A stretch of DNA of 64,000 nt from Microplitis mediator (taxonomy: Eukaryota; Arthropoda; Insecta; Hymenoptera; Braconidae): the NCBI RefSeq assembly GCF_029852145.1, contig NC_079979.1, positions 15,883,901-15,947,900 on the forward strand, given 5' to 3'. Positions 33,736-46,580 of this stretch are shown piece after piece (within the stretch, counting starts at the first letter, position 1; each line of letters begins with the position of its first letter). A program made the position numbers and the translations under genes. Under the pieces are notes generated by a model, which was given only the letters and a program-made list of their open reading frames with translations, was not told the DNA's origin and searched no databases.

Positions 33736-34015
33736 ACACACAGAGATATTATTCTCGTTCATAATGCTATGGTGTCATAGTAAAAACAGACCATGATGGC
33801 CACCTGACGGAAATTGACATGAACACATGCAGGAACTACTGTGACCATAGTAAAATTTAAAATGGTTACAATAATTTATGATGTAATCGCTCTAAATTTT
33901 ACTATTGCCGTAGTAATTTTTGCATGAGTTTATTCCAATTTCCGTTAGGTGGCCAACATAGTCCGGCCTTACTATGACACCATAGCATTCTAAACGCGAA
34001 TAATATCTCCGTGTA
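33736..34015. mobile_element. Foldback MITE (gagatattattc ends)
   Basis: Arms of about 45 bp read cagagatattattctcgttc then atgctatggtgtcatagtaa, against the complement tactatgacaccatagcatt then cgcgaataatatctccgtg. An inner arm pair tggccacctgacggaaatt / aatttccgttaggtggcca follows. TA-flanked. Confidence 0.75.
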
Positions 34016-36648
34016 AAAATTAAAAAATTCACTTGTAAAAAATCACACAATTATGATCAAGTACAAGAACGAATGAACAATAATGAATGTACCAAATTCG
34101 TCGTCGTTATTAATTCCAATAATCCCAGGTTATTCTATTTTGAATATAAAATTAGGTTCGAATTATTTAGAATAATCGCGTATTAGTTAAATCCGACAGT
34201 AACTATTAATCAATTACACAGTAATTTTTTTTTTCAAACAAAACTTAGTAAGTCGTTGGCATAAATAAATAGTAGCAACAGAAAGTTATATAGTTACACG
34301 TTTAGCTGAACTCTAAGAACGCGAGAAGACATACGGGGATTTATAATGAAGAAACTTTAAAATTAATCGGCGCTCAAAGTTAACGTCTCATCAGTTTATA
34401 AGCTTTTGCATCAATTTAAGACTTTATTACGCTCCGTCAGACGCGATTTTAGTTCACCCCCATCTTTATGTACATGTTCATGTATATAAATATAAATACC
34501 GAGATAGAGACAAATATATTTCAAGTCGGGGGTGGAGGCTAAACCGACTTATTGCGGTCCAAATTAATTTTACTTGAATAAAAAAATAATTAAATTCATT
34601 CATACATACATAATAATAATAAATGATTAATTAATAAATATATAACTATTAAAGAGCAAACATTAATGAAATAAAAATAAAAGTAAATGATTTAAAAATT
34701 ATTCCGTCGTCGTATTAAAATTTATTCCGTTGGAACAGTGCCACAGTAATTGCGGGAATATACGAGCTTGTAAATAAAGAAAATAACAAAAAAGATGAAA
34801 TGAAGGCTAAAAAAAAAAAGTAAAGTAAATCCAAGTGGAGAAAGCAGCAGGAAGAATTGCCAAGGGTAATGTTGGTATTTTATTTTATTTCGGCAGACCT
34901 TTTTGTGTCTCCTGTTTTGGTCTGCGTACACTTTAGTTCGGTTAGATGATGATTTATTCATCCATTGACGCGATATAGCTGTATATTGTGAAGGCAGGAC
35001 TAGAAAATAGCGCGTAAGAAAATTTAAAAGGCCTCGAATGCCTTAGGGAGTTAAGTCGCGATTCTTGAATTCGCAATGCACAACTCGTTAATGTTATATA
35101 CTTGGGGTGTGCTCTTGAGACAACTGGAAACACGATCAAGTATTCATGGACACGAGGCTTCCCATCAGATGAAACGAAAGTTGATTGTGCTTCTAATAAA
35201 TTATTTCTATCATCTATTTATTATTCATTCTCTCACCACTTTAAGGCACTTATTAGTTTATATTGAAGAGAAGATCCGTTTCCAAATTTTAGTGATACTT
35301 CAAATATTAATTTATACTGTTAATAAAACGATACAGAAATTTTTTATAAGCAGTTGTCTGTAAGATGTTACATCAATTAATTCAAAGACATTTTATTATA
35401 GCTTAAAATTTAAAAACTTTCCCTATGACAATTTTTTATGTATGAAATTTTTTTTTTTTCACAATACCAGCACTGAAACTTCAAATTTCAGATTCTGTAC
35501 AGCCAATCGAAATGAAAGTTGATCACACCATTGGTCTTAAATTAACTTGTTTCTTTTTGGCTGCTGACACTAAAACTTGAAGTTCCAATGAAAGTAATCA
35601 TTAAAAATCTAGTGTGTGACAGAGAATAAAATATAATTTTGTTGCATGTGATGTCAGCTCTCCCCTACGGACCCTAAAGTCTCGGACAGCCAACTTCACC
35701 CTAGTCTAAAATTGTCTTGTTTCATCCCTCGGCACACAATCGACTATTTTTTATCACACGGGTGTTCTAGGTGTGCACTGTTCGGTTTTAATAGATTTAA
35801 AATCTGATGTGACATTTTGTACTAGAGACGAGGGCGACTTTTTAAAATTTTATATTTATTGTTCATAAATCTCTATAAGAAGAAATAATTTTTACCCCGC
35901 GTCATCTAACGGCAGTCTTATAAACTCGAAAATTTTTTAATTATAAATATAATAACAAACTCTAATTATCAGAGTAATTTATTTTTAATTTAGTTTTTGT
36001 AGCTTTTTACCGTTTACAGTGCACACAAAAAAAGAAACAAACAATCCCATGTGGTTATATGATCGTTAACCAGCAGAGATTCTTTGAACCTTTGAAAATT
36101 GTGTGTACATGTGTGTGTTACTGTGTGTATTTGTATACATGTATAAAGTATATAGAATAGTAGCCAGCAGAGTTATATGTGAAGCCAAGCGAAGTAAAGC
36201 AGCCTTTGCGGTGATGTACAACTTGTGCAGCGGAACAGAAATCGCAAGTACATATATCTTGCTTGGCTTCCCGTCCAACGTTATAAATCCTTCTCACTTT
36301 CGTCCAATATTTCTCATCCTCGGCCTTTTTCTATTCTGCTGGTACACCACGGGTGGTTGTCTATATCTAACATTTACGACGATTCCATCCCCTTTGAAGA
36401 ATGATCACACAAAAAAATCAAGAAAATCTTTTAAAAATCACGAATAGTTTCTTAGTTCGTTTTATATCGTAAACATTTTTAACTCAATGCTGTAATTAAA
36501 TTTACAGTTTATTGATCGTCGGAGCCTTTAATGTTACGTAAATTGGATATGGATTCAAAGTATTCGTAATTTTCGCGCCCTTGCTAGTTTCCAGACCTTC
36601 ACAAAAATTTACTAAAAAGGTTCAACTTCAGAATTCAGATTGGCAGTA
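34016..36648. other. Intergenic, no gene confirmed
   Basis: No spliced gene found. 36160-36400 is less AT-rich and holds an inverted repeat (gaagccaagc at 36180 with gcttggcttc at 36261), which could fold as a roughly 90-nt hairpin. The ORF across it (36103-36447) has no family signal. GC-richer text at 35650-35780 is likewise unassigned. Confidence 0.35.
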
Positions 36649-37622
36649 AGGTACCGGTGGGTAATAAGGTCTAGCTAAGGGAGATTTTGAATAGAATCGA
36701 AAATATTGTATTTAATTATCAAAATGTATCATTGATCTTTATTTCAATATATTAGCCATAAAATATAATGAAGTAATGGTAATTTTTACCATAAACAAAC
36801 AAACAATTAAACTTTTACAAAAATCATACGAATAGGCCTTATTTTACTACGGTAGGGTAATAAGGCCTACGGGTTAAACAAACTGGAATAGTTAAACTAT
36901 ACTTAATAAAATTGGGATTAGAGATAAATCATTACTTGAATTTAGCAACAAAACTTTTTAAGAGTCAGAAGACTAGATTGTTTTTTATAATTTCTTCTGC
37001 GCTACGACATCATATGACGAATAATGAAATATAGAAGACAGGGAACGTGGTATTGGGACTCTATAAACTTGTCGCAACATCTCTAATAGGGTGATTCATT
37101 TCCGCAAAAGTTTTTTTTTTAAGTGCTCAAGCAAAATCTCAATCTACATCGAAAAATAAAAAATTCTCACCAAATATGAGCTCTTAGTTCCAATGCTAAG
37201 TACTTGCCATTTGATTTCAAAGATTTCCCATTTAAAATACACGTAAATTAAATTACTTTTTTTTTAACTTTCTAATGCTCAGCTGCGTTTCATGATATCA
37301 AAGCGGTTTTGGTCGCAAATTGTAGGGCATTTGGTGTTCTTCAAAAGTGCCTAAGTTACTTAGCTGTAATTCCAGCTATTTCACTTGTGTCCGTTGCGGA
37401 ACTCATTTTTTCTATGAAATTGACCTTTTTTGGCTTGCAAAACATAAACCAATAAAAGTACATCAAAAATGTTAATAGAAATTTTATAGGAAATTTTATT
37501 CCCTTCAAAAAAAGTCCTATGAGTCAAGTCACTAAAGTCCATAGTTTCCGAGTAGCCTCTAGCGGAGGCGGTTATTTTAAATATCATTTTTGTCACTTAG
37601 GCCTTATTACCCGTGGGTACCT
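36649..37622. mobile_element. TA-site MITE, AGGTACC-GGGTAATAAGG family, copy 2 (longer)
   Basis: Ends AGGTACCGGTGGGTAATAAG and inverted AGGTACCCACGGGTAATAAG with TA on both sides (36647-36648, 37623-37624). It is in inverted orientation relative to copy 1 and about 450 bp longer, because of extra sequence at roughly 37090-37550. Confidence 0.8.
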
Positions 37623-37624
37623 TA

Positions 37625-39050
37625 TGATTTTTCCAATTTATAATAAAATTTTTAAATAACACAGGTCCACACAGAAAAGTGGTGTGTACTGGGTGTCAGA
37701 CTGAACATGAATCTGGTCAGAATTTGGGGTCAAACTGCAAATATTAGAGAAAAACCAAAAAAACCGATAAAAATCACGATATCCTAGTTTCTTTTTGGTA
37801 TGACGATAATGTTCTTCTAGATTTCGTCATTTTCTGGCCCTTTTGTCTTCTAATTAATAACAATAATTAATTATTTTAATTAATATAATGTATTAATAAA
37901 TATGTAGATCGAATTTTTAACCTCATTATCCTCTGAGTTTACACTTGAGTTAATATCTAAACCTAATCTCTTGATCATCTGAGCTTGTAATCTCAGTGTT
38001 CTGCGGCCGTTGATACCCGGAGCAGAACAGAGCCCGACTTGGTGAAATATGGATGCTGGGCAATTAACCATAGTCCGTCATTGACACAGCTCCGGACTAG
38101 TTAGAGCACACTATACCTCATATAGTAACTCTAGGTTCCATACTCGGACAGAGGAAAGTGGAGAAAGGGATTTACGGAGATGGGTAAGGTTAGCAAACTA
38201 CGGAAGAGGTCAAAGAGAGAGACGCGGCTATTGTTGCGTTGCCAGTTCCTGGGTCATCCATAACTCGAGCCAATACCAGAGCACTGTCTTCCTCATAATT
38301 TATTGACAACTATTTCAATTTATTGTCCAACAGGCCTAGACTTCATCTAGGCCCACTCATCATCAATTAACAACATCTTCATCTTTTTTTAAATCGCCGA
38401 CAATTATTTTGCCTCATTTAAACGCTAATTCGCTAATTTACTTACTAAATAATCGAGTCAAGTCAAGGATTAACAGAACACTAGTAAATTAAATTTAATA
38501 ACTTGAATTATTATGAGTATGAAAATATAATTTACTGACGCAATTACACCTTTTTTAACCGGCAAATTAGCCTCTTGTGCCCGGATTAAGAGAACTAGGT
38601 TAGCTTATAGAGCACGGGTTCGTACACGTGTGCTGACCACGTGTAAATGCAGTATATAGCTCTGGAGAGATAAAGGGACAGGATAAGGCTATACAATGCG
38701 TTGAAGGACAATAGAGATGCTTTAACACAATGCTACTTGGATTTTGGCCACATTCACATTGATCTTCATCAACCATCACTACTACCCCCTTTCTTTTGTT
38801 TGGATTCACATTCGGGACTCTGTAGCTCTAATTTCATTCTCTATAGTATTTTTAAAATACGACAATCTATTTGTGACTAGAAAAAATTATCTGATCGGGA
38901 TACAGGGGAATTCGAGACAAAACGAAACGCCATTTTCGAGACAAAAAAAAATTTTATTTGTTTAAAAATACTTATTTACGGTTTGTGAAAATGGATGGAG
39001 TAAACTGCTGGCTCAGAGAATGCGGCCAATGTCTAATTTGAATAGAGGAT
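37625..39050. other. Intergenic; GC-richer patch of unknown nature at 37930-38290
   Basis: 37930-38290 is clearly less AT-rich than its surroundings. A minus ORF at 37880-38071 contains APGINGRRTLRLQAQMIKRL, which I cannot place in any family. There is no convincing splice pair, so I do not call a gene. Confidence 0.35.
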
Positions 39051-39238
39051 CACTTTTCAGCAAGAAAAAAAATCACCGGAGTGAATGATGACTGTTTATT
39101 TGTTTAATCCCCTCGTGAAATTCACTCCGAAGGGGAGTTTATTTTAATAATAAAAATTAAAATTAAGTGAATGCCGATTTAAATAAAATCTAGATCACTC
39201 CGAAATCACTCGGCTGAAAAAGCAAACTCCCTATTTCT

Positions 39239-39874
39239 CTTATAGGAAAAATCAATAGGCCGAAGCTTGGCCGAGGCTTGGCGCAAGACTTATTAACTCT
39301 GGGGAAAGCTTGAAATCCAAGCTTGGCCCAAGTCTGTCTAAGCATCGAAATGATAACACCGAGCCAAGTTTGAATGACAGTATCGTTCCAAGACTGCATC
39401 TTAGTATTGGCCCAATATCGAGAGCCAGTATAGTGCCAAGACTATTGCTAAGTAAGCACCTATACTTATTAAAAATAAATTAAAAAAAAAAAATATTAGT
39501 AGACATGTGCGTGATGGTAACATATGCAAATAAATTTGTACACAGAGAAATCAGGTAGATCGGCGAGACTAATTTTTTTTGCATTTGCTGGGTCTCGAAC
39601 CTGGTCCTTCATGGCTGCTAGGCAAGTGTCTTATCCACTAGGCTGTTATACTATACATAGAAGCCAGAGGTTTTTAGGTACCATTTTTTATTTAGACTGG
39701 TAAACCAGGGCTTGTTATTTGAGTATTGGCTGAATCTTGGCCCAAGACTGGCGAACCGAGGCTCGTCACTTCAATTTTGGTTGGATCTCGGACCAACCTT
39801 TGGCGGCCGAGCCTGGGTAGCCCAGTATTGTGCCAAGACCGACCCCGTTGTTAATATTTTTTTCCTACAAGGGT
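39239..39874 (+). mobile_element. TIR element with CTTGGCCCAAG motif-echo and tRNA-like core, copy A
   Basis: Ends cttataggaaaaa and ttttttcctacaagggt form the TIRs. The interior has about ten degenerate copies of cttggcccaagactgg and ccgaggctt. A tRNA-like core lies at 39587-39650. Copies B and C are at 56894-57588 and 59306-59928. Confidence 0.75.
39587..39650 (-). ncRNA. tRNA-like core of copy A
   Basis: The minus strand reads cagcctagtggataagacac (A box) and ccaggttcgagacccagca (B box, GGTTCGANNCC exact). Acceptor-stem pairing is absent. Identical or nearly so in copies B and C. Confidence 0.65.
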
Positions 39875-39989
39875 TACTCCTTATCCAGACTGTTTCTAAA
39901 AACTCCGGAACTCCGAGTGACGGGGGTAAATCGGATTGAAATAAAGTCTGCAACCACTTCGAATTTACTCCCAATTTTTTTTAGTGTAA

Positions 39990-41690
39990 TAATGAAATAA
40001 ATATCGCTGATGGGAACTTTGACAAAAAAGTTAATTAAAAATTTTGACCCTTTCCAATTGAACCCAGCGTCACGTATCAAGATATTGTGGTGCTTCTGTT
40101 CTCAGCTTAATACTTGAGAAACACAATATATACAAAAAGCCACTGTCTCGACCGCAGCCTCGACAACGCCAGTATTTTACGACTTTACAGGAGTTGAAAG
40201 AGAAAACACTCTATATAACCTTGCCGCTACCCAATACCCAGCACCCTCTTTCCAGCAACCAGTCTCCAGTTTCCGCTACACCAGCCAGCAGTTTGCGGTT
40301 GTTTGGACGAGCTGCAGATTGCGCTAATATTGCCCGTCCTACAATACGCGAGCTATCGCTCCCAAGCTTAAGGTTTAAGGCTTGACCACTTTGCCCAGAT
40401 TTCACCGCATTAAATCCCTAAAATACTAACTTTACCATCGACTATAGAGCATATTACTTTTTACTCTATACTCTAAACTCAACTCCAACAATAGTCATAA
40501 ACTCCTTTATTAGTCAGGGTTTCGTTATTTCACTGTTTCCACTCTGGCACTCACTTCCTGTCTATGAAGCCCCTAAAAAAGTTTCCGACCCTACATCTGC
40601 CTGCCAGCTAGATGTCTAATGAAAACTGTTGTCTGTAGTTAGGAACCAGGTCCTTGTAAACAACAAAGATGACCTCAGGATAAAATCACAACTCAACTAC
40701 TTATTACGTTTGCTTTCGAGACAGCGATGGCTGCTTCAGTTCTCCGTTGGCCATTAAAAAAATATAAACAAAGGAAAATGGATAAAATTGGAAGTGTCAC
40801 GTGTCTTTAAAGACTTACTTTCTTTTTTATTATTTCTTTCCTTTGACTACGCTGTAAAATCTTACGAACTGTAAGTCTACACCGTAAAATTTAATATGGA
40901 TCAGTTTGCAAGGAAATTCAACACGGGCTGGTTAATTATAAATAATTACACTAAATAAGTATTTAAAATTTGAAATAATTATTTAATTATGTTGATTGTG
41001 TTTCGTTAAATGAATAGACGCAATGGATAATTAGAAGTTGGGATGAGAGAATAGAGGAAAGGGTAAAAGGTAAAGGTACAAAACAATTGTTGAAGCAGAA
41101 TGTGATCATGGATGTTAAATTGTTATCAGAGAAATGAGGTTACGGTTAGAAGGAAAGTAATGGAAACTCTGAGGACTGTAGTCTGAATGTGGATGTGGAT
41201 TCTGGATTGTGAATTGTAGATCGTTGTTCAAAGTTTGTTTAAACTGTGACCGCTGTGCGTGGTAGATTTGTCCTATTCCCATTCCTAGTTCTATTCCGTT
41301 ACCGCTAGCACTCGTTGACGGAGTGTTTGATTTGGCTGTGGAGAGTCCGGAGGAATGTGTCGAAGAGGGGCATGAGGATTTAACAGAGATGATGTACTGG
41401 CGGAATAGGAATCAGTGGTTGGTAGTGGTGTTGATAGCTCGGTTTGCGTGATGCTACGGGCTCTTGTCTAGGAAACGACAAAGTCCTCAGTTGCGGAAAC
41501 AACTCAAACGTCGCTTGGGCGAGCTCGAGTACAATGATTGAACTGCCTAGAGCCATTCGTGAAAGTTGTCATTTTGAAACTGTAATTTCCGGGAAAGTCC
41601 ACTGAACAAGATATATATGATTAATGCGAATCACGAATGTTTTCTTTGGTTATATGTGTACTGGGCGTTTTCTTGTATTTTCATATATTT
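39990..41690. other. Intergenic, low-copy looking, no gene confirmed
   Basis: 40080-40640 and 41040-41560 are less AT-rich, with promoter-like TATA runs (acaatatatacaaaa at 40122, ctctatataacc at 40210). No ORF longer than about 68 codons and no believable splice structure. This could be the untranslated first exon or promoter of a gene outside the window. Confidence 0.35.
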
Positions 41691-41692
41691 TT

Positions 41693-42485
41693 AACTTCCC
41701 GCTAAGAAAATTGCAAATTTTCAAAAAAGGGAAGTTATTGGTTTCGGTCCGATTTTCGAAAATCGAGTTTTCATCAGATGTCGACGTTTTGAGGTCCTAG
41801 GAAACTATTCTGACTATTCCCGGATGGACGTCCGTGTGTATGTGTGTGTGTGTGTGAACTTTTTTTTGTCCGACGATATCTTTGGAACGGATGAACCGAT
41901 TTGAACGTACTTGGTGGGGATCGAAAGAGCTCACCAAAACTTAGTCTTTATTAGATTTTGGGGTAAATCGGTCATGTAGTTTACAAGTTATACAAAGAAT
42001 AAGAATTGAAAAATTTTTTTTTTTTTTGGCTTTTTATTGATTTCTCAGAAACGACTCATACGATCAACTCCAAAATCTAATCAGCTCTAGAACTTGATAA
42101 AACGCGTCGATTGCCGCCTTAGCCATCTCAATCGGATAATTCGTTCGAGAGTTATCGCGAGCAAAAGAAATGGTAAAAAACGGTTTTTTGCGAATATCTT
42201 CGAAACAACTGAACCAAACAATTTCAAAATTTTATCAGCTCTAGAACTCAATAAAATACGCCGATTGCCACCTCAACCATCGAAATCGGTCATTTCGTTC
42301 CTAAGATATCGTGGGAGAAAGAAATGCTAATATCGGTTTTTTTCGAAAACAATGGCACACAAAAGTATTTTCGAGCTCGAAGAGCACGAAAATGTATCCA
42401 CAACAATGTTTTCGAGCTCGAGGAGCTCGAAAACAGTGGGAAGTTTTGGGGCTGGCCCGCAGGGTCAACCGATAGACAGATTTTT
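41693..42485 (+). repeat. Dispersed repeat R1, copy 3
   Basis: Block order as in the other R1 copies, with a TGTG microsatellite at 41839-41854 and the tail agttttggggctggcccgca ending at about 42465. It includes palindromic cgagctcgaggagctcgaa near 42413. Confidence 0.85.
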
Positions 42486-42499
42486 TATTTTTTTTTGTT

Positions 42500-42780
42500 T
42501 GTTCATGCATGATTATATATAATTATATATCATCAAATCGTGCCAATTTTGAGATCTAATCATATAAAATTTATTGTATATATGATTAGGTAAAATCATT
42601 TTTTACCGGGTATATCTAACTTTATATGATTATATAAGATTTTATATGATTATATAAGATTTTATAAAGTCATATAAGTTTTTATAGGACCAATTTCATT
42701 ATAAAACTTTATATGATTTTATATGAGTCACTTTTACATGATTTATATATGATCATATAAGAACTTTTTTTCCCGGGTGT
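42500..42780. repeat. Motif-echo repeat built on ATATGATTATATAAG
   Basis: About ten degenerate copies in both orientations (ttatatgattatataagatt, tcatataagtttttatagg, atatgatcatataagaac). Borders unclear. Confidence 0.6.
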
Positions 42781-43173
42781 GATATAGCAGACATTTTTTA
42801 ACAGAGATGATTTAATAAATATTTATCAACAGTTAACAAACATTTATTAATAGTCAATAAATATTTATTAACTATTAATAAATATTTGTTAATTATTAAT
42901 AAATATTTATTAACTGTTAATAAATCATTTATTAAGGCAATTAAATAAAAAGTGAGCATAAAAGCTCTACTTTGTCACTTTTTGTAACCTTATAACTTCA
43001 ATAAATAATAGAATTTAATTAGATGAGATCGATTTATAGTTTTTTGATAAAAAAAATAAAATGAATCATAAAAAAATAGTTGTAATAAATTACAGAGTTT
43101 TTTTTTGCGGTGAAAATTATTAGAGTAACATAAATTAAAATAATTTACAATGTAAATTAAAAATATTTATAGG
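42781..43173. other. AT-rich, with TAATAAATATTTATTAAC echoes
   Basis: At 42805-42935 the palindromic motif taataaatatttattaac recurs about six times. A similar cluster lies at 44845-44945. No gene. Confidence 0.5.
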
Positions 43174-43187
43174 TAATATTCGTTTCA

Positions 43188-44281
43188 ATACATACAGGAG
43201 AACTACCAGCATACCTAGAGAGAGCATATAAAGAAAACTACGTTATAATAGCAAAAGCAAGGTGTGGGACATTAGAAGAAGCTAACAAGATGTGGAAAAG
43301 TGATAAAGAAAGGACATGCTGGCTTTGTGGCAAGGGACAAGACCGATTAGAATACTGGTGGAAAGAATGTGGCGAAGTAAAGAGAACAGCGCTATCAATT
43401 GAAGAAATATTGAGTAATGAAGGGCTAAAAGAGGCAGCTATCTGGTTAAAAGAAATAGAAAAAAAGAAACGTGATATACAGAGGAAGGACAAAGAAACGG
43501 GAAAGAAATCACCCTGATTAAACAACTGAATTCGACCGAATTAAAAATTTTCATTCTGTTATATTCTGTCGAATTCTGCAAAACAGAATTCAACTGAATT
43601 GAAAATTTGAATTTGAATCAAACAGAATAAAACCGATTTAAAAATTTCAAATTCGTTTTAATTCAGTTTAATTCGGATACTGAACCAGAAATTGGAGAAT
43701 TATTTTCGAATTAATCAGAATTAAACCGAATAGAATTATTTAAATTCGTTTTAATTTGGACAAATTCTGGTTTTCCTACCGAATAAGACAGAATTCATTT
43801 TTAAGTTAGGTACCGAATTAACAGAATTTATCTGAATTTAATAGAATTAAAAATTTAATTCTGTTTAATTCGATCGAATTCAGTTGTGTAATCAGGGCAG
43901 AAGAGTGATGAAGGGAATAAGCAGCAATGCATTGTCCTTCATTGTTTTGATATTTATGTGTGTGATAAATTAAAGATAGACAGTGTAGATACCAAAAATT
44001 AAAAGTTAGAATTTAGAAAAAGATCTTAAAAAGAATTTAAAAGACTGATAAAAGACTATTGATAGATATTACAAAGTGAAAATGCTTATAAAAAAAATAT
44101 ATAGTATATTAATATATTAATATATAATAATTTAGAGAAAAAGTACGCATCGTATAAAGTAAAATTAATTTAAGATACATAATAGAATGTAAAAGAAACA
44201 AATTTATGTAAGATTATATGTACCCAGACCTATTTCTAGGCTCTAAAAGCTGAAATAAATAATTATAATAAAATAAATAAA
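43188..44281 (+). mobile_element. 5'-truncated LINE (non-LTR retrotransposon) 3' end, with 14-bp target duplication
   Basis: An open frame from 43197 to the MITE junction at 43511 encodes the C-terminal tail of a LINE reverse-transcriptase ORF. It reads LPAYLERAYKENY, a spacer, then a zinc-finger-like CWLCGK-(12)-EC in which the usual His is replaced (LEYWWKEC). A 3' UTR to 44281 ends in AATAAATAA-type repeats. The 14-bp duplication taattattcgtttca-like (exact text taatattcgtttca) lies at 43174-43187 and 44282-44295. It is interrupted by a MITE at 43512-43897. Dead on arrival by 5' truncation. Confidence 0.85.
43512..43897. mobile_element. MITE with AATTCTGTTTAATTC motif-echo, nested in the LINE
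   Basis: Ends ccctgattaaacaactgaat and inverted ccctgattacacaactgaat. The interior is filled with degenerate gaattaaac / ttctgttt motifs in both orientations. Flanked by CA on both sides. Inserted into the LINE 3' region, so younger than it. Confidence 0.85.
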
Positions 44282-44295
44282 TAATATTCGTTTCA

Positions 44296-45854
44296 TTGAA
44301 ATTTTTTTATATTTTTTCAACAACAAATATTCAAAAAATATAACAGGTATGATAGTAAATTAATATTTACAGAAATATATCTTAAATTAATTTACGACGA
44401 TAAACAACATGCTTGATATAACATGAATTTCATTTCATCACTGCTATTTTCTATGATTCTTTCAGAGTATCTAAATCAGTTATATCATGCTCTACAGAAA
44501 AATGAGAAAAACTATATAACTAAAATGATAATTATTTTTATATTAATAAGTTTAAAGGTTTCCGATATGTATGAAGACTTTAATCTTATTCGATGAATTG
44601 TACTGACTCATCAACATTGGATATAGATCACCTAGGCCCTATAAATTTAGCAACACATCCATTTCAATCAATTTTTAAAAAACTTTATGGGTCACTTTAA
44701 ACTTTTTTATTTAAAACTCAACACAAAAATATTTTATTATGTTCAGTTCTCAGTATCGTATCTTCATTAAGGAAGGTTATAGCGTTATTTGTTTATGAAC
44801 GATCTTCATGGCGCACCGTAAAAAAAGACACATTCACTCTAACAATAATTTATTAACTGTTAACAAATATTTATTGATATTTAATAAATGAAATTATGGC
44901 ATCTAAACAAATAAATTTATTAATATTTAATAAATTCTTCTATCAGTGTATAAAAATCTGTCATTTTGGAGTAAGTAACGCGATATCAATAATATATCTA
45001 TGTATTCAGTGACATTCAGTCAAATTTAGTGACAGAATAATTAAAGTATTAATTTATTTACAGAAAATAAATACGGTCGTCTTTTTTCTCGCGTAATTTA
45101 AATGTAATTCGAATGATATAGATAAATCTATTTATCTCAATACTTGGCAATTAAAAAGAGTTTAAAGTATGAAAAGGCACAAATTCAAGTCAAGATCTTT
45201 CTAACGGTACCAAATTTAATAACATTAACGAATTCTATCATATAGATATGCCGGGAACGAAATTTTCCTTATTCTTTTAATAATGTAGATAATTAATTGA
45301 AAATAAGAAATTAAAAAAATCAAATTGATAATTTCTAAGTTGAATAAAAATTCATAATAGAAAAAAATTAATTAATATTATAAAATAAATGTAATGATTA
45401 AATATAAAATGAGCGATTGAGGTGTACAGTTTTGAAATTTCCAACATTTTTCAAAATTATAAATTATTTAATCTCAATAATTTGTTTTTCTCAACTTTTC
45501 TATGACGTCACTGTTGTGCAACACATTTTTACTTGAACTAGATAAACTCTATAATGCTCAATGTCACTCGTTATTTAAGATAACTATTTTTTAAAAAATC
45601 CCGTTTTACCCATCCCAGCTTTATGTATTTCTTCACATTCGACTTTTGATCTCAAACTCGATATTTCCTGATTACTTTTCATCTTGTAAAATTAAAAATC
45701 TAGTAATGCGTAACTTTTTTTTAACTTGAGAAATTCTCTTAGCTCAAGAAAATTTTGACTTGGTTCCCGAAAAAGTTTGTCTTCCAAAATATTTTCTGAC
45801 CCATGGGTCTGATGTTTTTAAATTAGACAAAACTTAAAAAGAAATTACTCACTC
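44296..45854. other. AT-rich intergenic DNA, no gene seen
   Basis: Includes the taataaatatttattaac-type cluster at 44845-44945 and a ctcaagaaaattttgactt-type motif zone at 45720-45800. No ORF. Confidence 0.4.
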
Positions 45855-46012
45855 GCATGAAAATATCGTATATGGTAAACATATATTAAAAAATATATGT
45901 TACAGATATAAATATATATGTGACAATACATGAAATCTTATATAGAACTATATATAGATTTTGGCCGATTTTATTATATTTCTATATATATTTCCTCTTA
46001 TATGATTTCATA

Positions 46013-46543
46013 CACTGTAAAAAATTCGCGGAGTGAATGCGGATTAAATCCGGAGTGAATGCGGAGTGAATGAATTTTTAATTATTCACTCCCGTCGGAG
46101 TGAAATTCACTCCGCAGAGGAGTTTTCGCGGAGTAGATAATTTTTTATTAATTTAATCCCTCCGGAGTGAAATTCACTCCGGAGCGGAGTTTTGAAATTA
46201 TTATTAATAAAATATAACTCCACTCAATAAAATCGAAGTAAAAATTCGCGTATTACATTATTGATCAGCTGATATGCACACACATACGAACATACATATT
46301 TAGGCACACACGCGCACTCGCACACACACGCACGCACACATTTGCACACACGCACACATTTGCACACACGCGTACATTTGCACACACGCACACATTTGCA
46401 CACACGCACAAATTTGCACACACGCACACATTTGCACATATGCACACATTTGCACACACGCACATACGCACACAAACACCTGCACACACAAACACCTGCA
46501 CACACAAACACCTGCACACACCCAAACACACACATACACGCAA

Positions 46544-46580
<37 letters not shown>

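Larger units (their letters stand above)
39060..39987. mobile_element. CGGAGTGAAT-family element interrupted by a CTTGGCCCAAG-family element
   Basis: Left part (caccggagtgaatg, gtgaaattcactccgaaggg) and right part (actccggaactccgagtgac, then atttactcccaatttttttt) match the element at 46013-46835. They are separated by the insertion at 39239-39874. Confidence 0.65.

Noticed and set aside
36103..36447. 114-codon ORF with hydrophobic stretches
   Set aside because: Starts in a TG/GT-rich microsatellite, has no domain and no splice or promoter support.
42805..42935. CRISPR-like regularly spaced repeats
   Set aside because: Units are AT-rich palindromic echoes with no unique spacers, in a eukaryotic setting.
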